From assembly GCA_009103225.1 (NCBI GenBank), contig RHPI01000003.1:186290-217857 (forward strand): a DNA stretch of 31,568 nt, read 5' to 3'. The translations under genes were made by a program, and so were the position numbers. Shown here piece by piece: positions 17,421 through 26,165 of the stretch. The first letter of the stretch is position 1. Every line of letters begins with the position of its first letter. Source of the DNA: Chlorokybus atmophyticus (lineage: Eukaryota > Streptophyta > Chlorokybophyceae > Chlorokybales > Chlorokybaceae). Below the pieces are notes generated by a model, which did no database searches, was not told the DNA's origin, and saw only the letters and a list, made by a program, of their open reading frames with translations.

Positions 17421-20400
17421 ATGCCTCACACGCGTTACCGCTGCGTGGAGACGTACGGCCTCCTCCCTTGCAGCGCCAGCGCCGGCGGCAACTCCTTCCT
17501 CCTGTTCGCTTACGGTTCCCTCCTCCTCATCGGCGCCAAATGGATCGCGGACGGTTCCGAGATGCTGCTGGAGGTCATGAACCCGGCCCTGATCGGGGGA
17601 CTGCTGCTGCCGCTGCTGGGAGTGTTCCCGGACTCGCTGCTCATCGCGGTGTCCGGACTGAAGGGGACCAAGGAAGACGCGCAGCAGGAGGTGCTGGTCG
17701 GGGTGGGGGTACTGGCGGGAAGGTGAGAAGGCGGCGTTGTGGGTCGTGGAGTTGTGTGTGTCCTCTGGCGACAATGCTGGCAGTATGCAGCGCTTGCTAT
17801 GAGAAGAAGAAAGCCCTTCCAACACGCACGCGTACATGAGCACGCACGCACACGCGCATGCCCGTTCACCATGCACACCCGCACGCACACAGGCACGCGA
17901 CTCTTGCCCATGCGGCGGGCCCCTGCCTCTGTGCTTGCTGGCTCGCACACAATGTGCAGGCAAACATGCACGCATGCATGCGGACGCATCCACGCAGACA
18001 CACACGCACACAAGTGCAGGCACGCTCGTGCATATGCGTGCCGCCGCTCGCACACACACGCGCGCACATTTGCACACGCATGCATGCATGCACGCATACG
18101 CGTATCCAATCAGTGCCGTAGCGAGCTCCATACTCACCCGTCCTGCCCTTCTCTCCCCGCAGCACCATCATGCTGATCACCCTCCTCTGGGCCGGTTCCC
18201 TCCTGACCGGTCGCTGCGACCTCTCCGGTCCCAACTCCACCGCCCGCGACACCGTTCTGTCCAAACACAAGTCCGTCTGGCACTCCCTCTTCCACACGGG
18301 CGTCACGACCGACGTCCAGACGCGCCGATGCGCCTGGATCATGCTCGGGACGGGCGCGCCGTACCTGGTCGTCCAGGCGCCGATCGTCATGGGGAGACCG
18401 GAGATGGCGAGGGCGGCCGCAGTGGCGGGGGCGGGGATGTGCTTCGTGACGCTGGGGATGTACTGCGCGTATCAGGTGAGAGGGGAGAGGAGGGTGGGTG
18501 GTGGGTTTTGCGCGTGCGTGCGTATGCACGCACGCGAACGCGCACGCATATGCGTACGTGTGCATGTGCACGTATACGTGGGCATATGTGTGTGCCCCTG
18601 TGCGCACACAAGCCGCACGCACACGCGTACATGCGCGCGCGCGTGCGTGCGTGTGCGTTCCTGTGTGCATGTGCGCACGTGTGTGCGTATGTGCGTGTGG
18701 GTTTCATGCCATTGCTTGCGTATGTGCGCGTACGTGCATGCGTGTTTGCGTATGTGTGCATCTGGGCATGCATAACTGTACCCTCACGCATGCATCCACC
18801 TGCAGGTGTTGTCGCCGTGGTTGCTGCAGAAGCGCATCGACGAGGCGCGCCTGCACTACCTTCGCACGCACATCATGCAGTGCATGCACAAGACTTGGGG
18901 GGGACTATTTGAGGCGGATGGAGTCACGCCCGACATGGCGGTAGGTTTGATTATCTCCCTCACACGTGTACTCTCACTCCCACACAAGCCACACTTGACC
19001 AGCAATATTGCGCTAACTAGTGCAAACGGCATCCATGGCATCCATGATATGAGTGACTCAACGTGCATATACGTGTCACTTGCATGTGAAGTCATGCGTG
19101 CATGTGCGCCTGGGTATGTGTTGTGAATGAATGGAACTGAGAGCGGCTGTCACAGGGCATTGATAGGGCGTTCAACCACTTTGATAGTCAGAACACGGGG
19201 ACGATATCGGTATCGGAGCTGCACGGATTTGTGGTGGGGCTCGGCCTGGAACAGCTCAGCGAAAAGTTTCTGCCCTCTCCTCAAGACGTATGTTGTTTAC
19301 CACATAACATCATGACGCGCACACACGCACACACCTAGCTGCTGAGGCCACAACTGATATCAAATTAATGCACGCGCACACGCACACACGCGCACATATA
19401 CACACCCCTACAAACACTCACAAGCATATGGATGCACACAGGTGTCCTCCTGGCTTGCGAACTTTGAGTGCAATGCGGAGGGCCGCGTGACCCGCGAGGC
19501 GTTCATCAAGGGCGTGCGACGCATGTCCATGCACGCGCGCAAGCTCACACGCGCGATCACACCCTCTGTCAACCGAGTCACCACCGTCGCTAAGGTAGGA
19601 CACTGACGCTTGATGTTGTTGTTGTTGTTGTTGTCGTGGTTGTTGTTGTTGTTGTTGATGAATGTACAGCACTGCACTGTTGCTACTGTCATCAACAACA
19701 TGAACAACAACAACAACATCAACAGCATTGCCAACATCGCCTCTATCCCCGCAGTCTGAAGGCAGTTTCACCAGCTTCTGGGCTTCTCAAGCCGCCGAGG
19801 CTCGTCGTGCGTTGGAGCTGTTGCGCGATGAGGAGGAGGGTTGCGTCGTGGTCGATGCCGAGACCGCTGAGGCCGAGGCCGACGCCGTAGATGCTGATGA
19901 TGACTCCGCCAACGACAGCAGCGAGGATATTGTTCTTAATGTTGAGAAGGTGATCGGTCCCGGCCGCTTGTACAGAAGAGCGGCAATGTATCTGGTTGGG
20001 GGGTTCGCGCTCATATCGGTGTTCGCGGCGCCGATGGTCAACACCATTGCTGATTTCAGCGTCGCGACCAAGGCGAGTAGTCAAAATGTTGTTCTGTCAA
20101 TGTGTACCCGCGCGCAAAACATGCATGCACGCGCTCAGTCACATGCACACCCACCAAATTGCACATTGTGGATGCTGCATGCACGTGTATGCGCGTGTGT
20201 GCGTGTAAACAAACACACGCACTCACACTCTTGCGCAGCCAGCTTTGACACGCATGCATGGCAGTGTGGCACTGCAAGAGCCGAGAATACAGCATTGCTT
20301 GCATCTGTGTACCCGGACACATGCGTATGTTTGCATGTACACACCACCCCTGCACACGTACTCATGTTCAAGTCCAACACATACCTAACACATCTGACTC

Positions 20401-20782
20401 TTACGCACAGATCCCGAGCTTCTTTGTCGCTTTCGTCGTGACCCCCCTCGCCTCCAACGCTTCCGAGGTCATCTCCTCCCTCGTGTTCGCCTCCAAGCGT
20501 CGCCGCCGCAACATCTCCCTGACCTACTCGCAAGTCTACGGCGCGATCGCGATGAACAACACGATGGCGTTGGGCACCTTCTTGGTGCTGGTGTACGTGA
20601 GGGGACTGGAGTGGGATTTTACTAGTGAAGTGATGGTGGTGATGGTGACCACAACGCTGGTGGGGGTGCTGGGGAGTAGCAGGACCACGTTCAAGTCGTG
20701 GATGGCCATACCCGTGCTGATGTTGTATCCGATGAGTCTGGCGGCGGTGGTGCTACTCGACCACTGGTTCGGGTGGCGATGA
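17421..20782 (+). CDS. EF-hand Na+/Ca2+-exchanger-like membrane protein (NCL type)
   Basis: Seven exons: 17421-17722, 18163-18475, 18806-18940, 19156-19287, 19442-19594, 19755-20072, 20411-20782; all junction phases fit; 574 residues. The product should exchange cations (Ca2+ for Na+ or H+) across a membrane. It has the N-terminal ETYGLLPC stretch seen in plant NCL proteins, alpha-1 repeat LPLLGVFPDSLLIAVSGL (about 63-80) with STIMLITLLWAG, and about five membrane segments. A cytosolic loop follows with one good EF-hand (260-271, DSQNTGTISVSE) and one degenerate EF-hand (about 303-314). An acidic linker (about 375-405) precedes alpha-2 TPLASNASEVISS (462-474) and about four more membrane segments. 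Start: ATG in CCACCATG context. Plant relatives have a signal peptide, so an upstream exon may be missing. Intron 6 is probably GC-AG. Unambiguous family call; vacuolar versus plasma membrane not determined. Confidence 0.88.
17723..18162 (+). repeat. CA/ACGC-rich intron 1 of the exchanger gene
   Basis: Dense CACGCACGCACACGCGCATG-type tracts fill about 17820-18100, C/A-rich on the coding strand. Intron 2 is the opposite, G/T-rich. Confidence 0.75.
18476..18805 (+). repeat. GT/GCGT-rich intron 2 of the exchanger gene
   Basis: GTGCGTGCGTATGCACG-type tracts fill about 18510-18770, complementary in kind to those in intron 1. Confidence 0.75.
19614..19738 (+). repeat. GTT/AAC inverted repeat inside exchanger intron 5
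   Basis: A (GTT)n tract at about 19615-19660 ending TTGTTGATGA faces TCATCAACAACA plus an (AAC)n tract at 19689-19726. They could fold into a long hairpin within a 160-base intron (19595-19754). Confidence 0.75.
20073..20410 (+). other. Probable GC-AG intron (exchanger intron 6)
   Basis: Exon 6 must end at AAG to keep the frame into IPSFFVAF after the TTACGCACAG acceptor. The donor there is GCGAGT, the usual context of GC donors. The nearest GT alternative (GTAGTC, four bases on) would shift the frame of the alpha-2 repeat. Confidence 0.75.
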
Positions 20783-23080
20783 CCATAATGCGGGGAGACA
20801 CACACGCACGCACGGTGTGCAAACACACGCATACACAGGTGCTTGTGTGAAGTACGTGCGCGCACATGCACGCGCACATACTTCAAACACCCATGCTCGC
20901 GCGTACACAGACACCACAAACACACGCGTTGTACTCGCGTGCATGTTCATACTTGATTCTTTTTGCTCGGCCCTTAGACGAGGTAGACTATAGTGGTAGG
21001 CCAAACAGTGAGCCATGCAAGGCACGCGAGTCGAATAACTCAGGGCAGCTGTGGAGTCAGCTTGCCTTGTTGCTGTATTGCGGGACAATAAATACAGGTT
21101 GTCACTGAGGGTTGAGGCGTTGTTGAGTAGCACATTTACAAATGCGCATGAGCACACAGACACACGCGTGCATACAGATAAACGCACGCACACACGCTCA
21201 CTCAGCCCCCCCCNNNNNNNNNNNNNNNNNNNNNNNNNNNNNNNNNNNNNNNNNNNNNNNNNNNNNNNNNNNNNNNNNNNNNNNNNNNNNNNNNNNNNNN
21301 NNNNNNNNNNNNNNNNNNNNNNNNNNNNNNNNNNNNNNNNNNNNNNNNNNNNNNNNNNNNNNNNNNNNNNNNNNNNNNNNNNNNNNNNNNNNNNNNNNNN
21401 NNNNNNNNNNNNNNNNNNNNNNNNNNNNNNNNNNNNNNNNNNNNNNNNNNNNNNNNNNNNNNNNNNNNNNNNNNNNNNNNNNNNNNNNNNNNNNNNNNNN
21501 NNNNNNNNNNNNNNNNNNNNNNNNNNNNNNNNNNNNNNNTCCCCCCTTCTGTGCAATCCACGTCTGGAGTGTGTGTTTCATGTGTGTGTGGTGACAATAT
21601 GGTAATGTAAACCAACAATGCAATCAGTACATTAATTGCCATGCAGCCGCATAGTGCTGATCAGTGCGCGCACAGTATTTTTACGGCACATCCGTCTTTT
21701 CTGCTTGCAAACACACAACCCAGTCAATGCAAGAGTCCGACAGCCTGCGGGTTACACCTTGTATCTGCCGACAGCCGTGCATGACTCGCGTATCCGAAAC
21801 TGCGCTAAGCACAGTGCCATGATATTGACCACCCAAGCTGCTAATGTCTCGCAAGCAAGCGCCCCTCGCGTGTGAGCATTAGATGCTGATTGTGCACAGG
21901 TCAGGAGAGCGTTGAGGAAGGCAGCGATTGGGGGAATAATGGGGGGACACTCACATACTGCAGGTGGTTGTGTGCATGTGTGCGTTGACGCTGTGCTACA
22001 TAGCATGCTAGTGCACTGCTGGGCTGGGGGGATTGTCTAGTACATGCGGCCTTCACGTGCAAGCGTTGCGCACTTGAACGCTGTGGCCAATGCTGTCCAG
22101 CATCTACAAGTTTTTACCATGAATTGAACCAGTACCTCGCTATCTGTGGGCTGACGAGGTCGGTTGAAACACAACTCTCTCTAATCAAGCAGTGCATTAC
22201 TCAATAAATTAATACTCTTCTAACAGTTCTGTTGCTTGGGCGGCAAGCCGACCGCTACTGTAGCTACTGCTAGCTAGGCGCACAGAAACGCATGCGCAGC
22301 AAGTTACCACAGACAAACCTTCAGCAAGCTTACCTGCAGCCTTGTGCATGGCCCCCGCCACCTGTCACGAGCAGGGAAGTAAGCAACAACGAGACAACCA
22401 ACAGCCACACACAACCGCACGCCGCCCTTGCCCCAACCACGCCTATGCAAAGCTAGGTGCGAGTTACCATGCTGTGGCCATTGCGCATTGTGCAGCGGCG
22501 GCGGCGGCGTGGTGAGCTGCTGTTAGTCGTCTTGTTGCTTTGAAAGCTAGCTTTCAGCTAGGCTTGGAGCTGCTGCCAAAGCTGGGTGCAACCAGCTGGT
22601 CTGGTGTCCAGCTGGGGGGGGGGATCCACCGCCCGACGCAAACATGTTGCTGGAAAGCCAGGCCAGGCAAGTGGTTGGACTTGGTGAGAAGGCGCGTTGG
22701 GCAGTGTGTGCTTTCGCGAGCTGACATGCTGGCAAACAGCGTTCATACGTACATGCACCCACAACCGAAGCGTTATGCGTTGCCAGTACATAAACAGTAA
22801 CACAGTTTCACTCTTCGCGCAATGCTACAACTGGTGTGCGCGTGCTATGTGCAAGTGCGTGTGCATTCGCTCCCATGCCAAAACATGCACATATGCTAGT
22901 CTGTCGTCGTGTATGCAAGTGCAGTGATTGTGCAAAGTCGCAGCAACACAACAGTCCTGCGCTGCTTTGCCTGCGCTTGGGGATCTCAAACAGAATCTCT
23001 ACTGATTGTAACTTTTGAGTCGCAGCACTCCAATCGGCTGAGTTGCATGGACAGTTTACCTCTGTTTGCTTGTGTGCAGC
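20783..23080. other. Intergenic, with CA-rich tracts and an assembly gap
   Basis: CA-rich tracts at 20800-20930 and 21140-21205. An AATAAA at 21087-21092 could be a polyadenylation signal of the exchanger, but this is weak. N gap at 21214-21539. No exon recognised at 21540-23060; a (GGC)-rich patch at 22495-22510. TTGCTTGTGTGCAG just before 23080 could be a 5'-UTR acceptor of the next gene. Confidence 0.45.
21214..21539. other. Assembly gap (326 N)
   Basis: A run of N flanked by C-homopolymer edges (CCCCCCCC before, TCCCCCC after), typical of a sequencing stop in simple sequence. Confidence 0.99.
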
Positions 23081-23944
23081 ATGCAGATGCCACATGCGGA
23101 ACAACAGGCCGATGCAGCTTGGTTATCACGAGTTGTGGACAACGGCGACCTGGTGCGTTCAATTATCAACTTCTTATGTCCGAAAGACGGTGCGCGGGCC
23201 CGCTGCGTCAACAAGCTGTGGAAGCATGCAGCCGATGATGTCGAGGATGAGAACTACCAGCGGAGGTGGCCAAACCACCCATTGCTTAGGGCTCACGTAC
23301 ATCTCTGTTACGCGAAGATGGCGCACAACCTGTCACAGAGTCCGCATGCACAAGACCTTCATGAGATGGCCTTCATCACGGCAAAGTATAATGGACTCAC
23401 CCTGCTCTTGCCACGTGATGCTGAGCCATGGACTGAGGAGGAGTACCATGGGAGTAGGGAGTACAGTGGAGATAACATCCATGGATACAACAACGACAAG
23501 GACCACATTGTCATTCCAGCAACTCGTGAGGCGCTCCGAGTCTTAGCCGATTGCATGACGCAAAGCATTGTCATAGACATGTTCGTGGTGCGTGTTGAGG
23601 ACGGTGAGCTGCTGCACGTCCAAGCAGGCAGAGAGTCTCTTTTCCAGCACGCGTGGTATATCGGTCGTGCTACTGTGAGCATGAGTGATATAGCTCCATA
23701 TGGGGCGCACATCCATATTCCCACATCCCTGCAAGTCCCTATCTCCAAGTTCACACACGGCGACCAAACCCCAGAAGACCTTGAGCTTGACTTTGTTTTC
23801 AAGCGAGTTCAGAGGCGGGATGGCGACCGTAATGAAGCGATGTTTGTCCTGAGACACGCGCACTGGTATCTGTTACAAGATAAGTACTTGTGGGAGAACC
23901 CTTGCAAGGGTTTGCTGAACGAATGCAGACATACTTGTTTTTAA
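23081..23944 (+). CDS. F-box-like protein, intronless
   Basis: 287 codons, ATG to TAA. The N-terminal motif LVRSIINFLCPKDGARARCV followed by NKLWKHAADD (about residues 22-52) has the pattern of an F-box: a helix with hydrophobic spacing, the L-x-P-like turn, then a C-V-N-K-x-W segment like the usual C-V-C-K-x-W. F-box proteins bring substrates to SCF ubiquitin ligases. The remainder (about 60-287) has no known repeats such as LRR or Kelch. It alternates short beta-like and polar stretches (VIPATREALRVLADCMTQS, DMFVVRVEDGELLHVQAGRE, HIHIPTSLQVPISKF) ending in a Cys-containing tail. An upstream in-frame extension exists without an ATG. Codon use and lack of stops over 860 bases make it a real gene; the F-box call is moderate and the C-terminal domain is unidentified. 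Confidence 0.7.
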   Translation: MQMPHAEQQADAAWLSRVVDNGDLVRSIINFLCPKDGARARCVNKLWKHAADDVEDENYQRRWPNHPLLRAHVHLCYAKMAHNLSQSPHAQDLHEMAFITAKYNGLTLLLPRDAEPWTEEEYHGSREYSGDNIHGYNNDKDHIVIPATREALRVLADCMTQSIVIDMFVVRVEDGELLHVQAGRESLFQHAWYIGRATVSMSDIAPYGAHIHIPTSLQVPISKFTHGDQTPEDLELDFVFKRVQRRDGDRNEAMFVLRHAHWYLLQDKYLWENPCKGLLNECRHTCF

Positions 23945-24004
23945 TAGGCTGAATTTTTTGCTACCTTTGACATGACATCACACCGGGCTTTCCCGTGAGC
24001 GCCC

Positions 24005-24190
24005 GCGGTGAAATGTGTGTGCGTGCGTGTTGGCACATCTGTGCGCGCTCAAGCGAATGTGTGCAAGTGCATGCGGGTGCCTGCGCACGTGCTTACGTGT
24101 GTGCATGTGTGTATGCGTGTCTTGTCATTTCAGTATAGCGGTTTGCTGCAATGCTTCCAACTTCCAACTCAATACATTGAGTGAAGGTGA
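24005..24190 (+). repeat. Diverged repeat, copy 1
   Basis: GT-rich DNA followed by TATGCGTGTCTTGTCATTTC, then AGCGG, CTGCAATGCTTCCAACT and TTGAGTGAA. It matches 25540-25725 in order and spacing. Confidence 0.6.
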
Positions 24191-25500
24191 GCGTTAAACC
24201 GTTGCATGCGTACATTTCCAGCAAGTTTTGCAATACACGCCATATGCACGACAACACGCTATTGCAATCAGACTCTTGCGTGCATATGCGTTTTACCCGA
24301 TGTGTGGGCAGGTACAGGTGCATCCGGCACCTGGCAGACATGGGTTGGGCACGGTCAACATTGCGGGCGTGGTTGTCAGTCTGGTCTTGCCCACAGAGCA
24401 CACTTCTGTCCATCATATTGCCCTAGGCATTTTGTCTCAAGTGACTGTACTGTCATCAACAAGGCTAGTGCGCAATCAGCGCACATCTCAAACTACATCA
24501 CCCCTTCACCCAATGCCAAGCACACGACTGCTCCTCCTTGCCCACGTACGCACGCAGACCCGCGCATGCACACATGCGTTCTTTCAAGCATGAGGCCCTC
24601 ATCAGTGATGAGTCATCACAGCGCCGGGCGCCCTGACGCATCCGCGCGTGAGTGACCGATGCAGCCGGTACATGCGCTGCACTGCACCTTGCAAGTCCTC
24701 CTTGGCCTGCAAAAACCCACACAACACCCCACACACACATTGCCATGAATGGCAACTCAACACGCATACACATGACGCGCGTGCACACGCACATACACAT
24801 GCGTGCACGCACGCACGCACCTACACATGCGCATACACAGGCAGACACACACGTGCACGCTGTCGCACGCGCACACGCACGCACCCTCCCACCCACGCCA
24901 AGACACCCGTGCACGCACCCAAGCACACGCACACCCACGCCCACCCACACTCTCTCTCCCTCACCCCTACCCTACCTTCATGTGCACCATGACGGCATTC
25001 TCTCTCACCATCCTGCACCTCGTCCCTGCGTCGTGGCATCACGTGCACGCACACGTGCGCAGACAAATGCCTGCACGCACAAATACGCGCCTAGGCACGC
25101 GCACACACGCACACCCGCAATCATAGTCTCCCAAACGTACCAGCTTTGGTGGTGCAGGCCCCCGCATCAGCCACAACTCATCGACTGCGAGCGCGACGAG
25201 GACGCACACACGCGCACAAAGCAAACAGTCTCGCAGCCGCCCTCTGGCTCTTCCTGCTCCCTCGGATCACCTTGGTAGGGGTCTGTTGTGGGTGGGTGGG
25301 TGGGCTGTCAGGTTGCGTGCACCTGTGTGTGGACGGTGGTGTGATTCGGTGCAACTAGTACAGTAGACGTATTGCACCCGCAACGGCACACAGACGGACG
25401 TGTGCACATGCCTAAGCACACGCGCGAGTGCGCACACGTATACGCATGCACGCAGACGCACATGCGCTTATAAGTACCTTGTGGCTCGTGCATACATTGA

Positions 25501-25532
25501 TTTTTTTTATTGTTTTTTTTATTGTTTTTTTT
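25501..25532 (+). repeat. T8-ATTG minisatellite
   Basis: TTTTTTTTATTG repeated (T8 ATTG T8 ATTG T8), very regular. It lies at the upstream edge of the second copy of the diverged repeat. Confidence 0.9.
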
Positions 25533-25539
25533 CGTTGTG

Positions 25540-25725
25540 TTTGCGTATGCATGTCTGCGCGTGTCCTCGCACAAGCGAGTGCGTGCGGTGCGCATGCGTA
25601 CATGTCCGCACGTATGTGCATGCGGGCACGTGTGTGCATGCGCGTATGCGTGTCTTGTCATCTCATGACACAGCGGACTTCTGCTGCAACGCTTTCCAAC
25701 TAAAGATGTTGGGTGAAATAACTTC
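25540..25725 (+). repeat. Diverged repeat, copy 2
   Basis: TATGCGTGTCTTGTCATCTC, AGCGG, CTGCAACGCTTTCCAACT and TTGGGTGAA parallel the words at 24111-24184. Confidence 0.6.
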
Positions 25726-25789
25726 ACCAACTGAGCGCCATGCGCGTCATGCCAGGCCGCCATCACTGCAGAACAACTGTTGGGCAATG

Positions 25790-25832
25790 CTGTCCTGAGC
25801 TTTCACCTAACTGAGGTAAAAGCTCGGGACAG
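25790..25832 (+). repeat. Imperfect hairpin
   Basis: TGTCCTGAGCTTTCACCT, loop AACTG, AGGTAAAAGCTCGGGACAG: about 15 paired bases with one internal mismatch. No known RNA motif recognised. Confidence 0.6.
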
Positions 25833-25927
25833 GACATACTGAATAACTATTGCGTTGGCACTGCTTTGGCAAAGCTCTCAGTGTGCGCGAACAACAGTCC
25901 CACAACATTCATGACCTTGTATCGCAG

Positions 25928-26124
25928 TAGATTTGCATCAAGTCAACAATCACCCAACAAAGCAGGGTACAGCCTTTGTGAGACGTGTTATCAATGGACA
26001 ACCTTTCTACCTGACCCATACACGTGTGCGGCCTAACCTACACTTGAATTTCCACACGGACCAGATAAGACAACTTCATCATAAGCCCGATACCATGGTC
26101 GTTGTGGCGCCGGCAGTTTTCTAG
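25928..26124 (+). CDS. Possible terminal exon, product unknown
   Basis: After TTGTATCGCAG the frame is open for 65 codons to TAG (QGTAFVRRVINGQPFYL, TRVRPNLHLNFHTDQIRQL, ending VVVAPAVF). The non-repetitive, balanced composition is unlike the low-complexity ORFs around it. There is no ATG start, so it would have to be a last exon, but no upstream exon was found in 24-25.9 kb. It would end 42 bases from the end of the HAD gene, tail to tail. Chance ORF is the main alternative. Confidence 0.3.
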
Positions 26125-26165
26125 TTATCAAACTCAAAACCATATCAATCGATGTATCGACAAAA

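Larger units (their letters stand above)
23945..25927. other. Intergenic DNA with GT/CA tracts and diverged repeats
   Basis: GT-rich at 24015-24120, CA-rich at 24770-24960 and 25030-25120. Long ORFs here are low-complexity (His/Thr/Ala/Cys/Val) products of dinucleotide repeats. No gene is supported. Confidence 0.5.

Noticed and set aside
17836-18912. 358-codon His/Ala/Thr-rich plus-strand ORF
   Set aside because: It is read from CA-rich intron 1, and antisense or out of frame to exchanger exon 2.
24498-25278. ORFs of 100-200 codons with Cys/Val/Ala or His/Thr/Arg
   Set aside because: Products of CA/GT and ACGC microsatellites with no exon signals.
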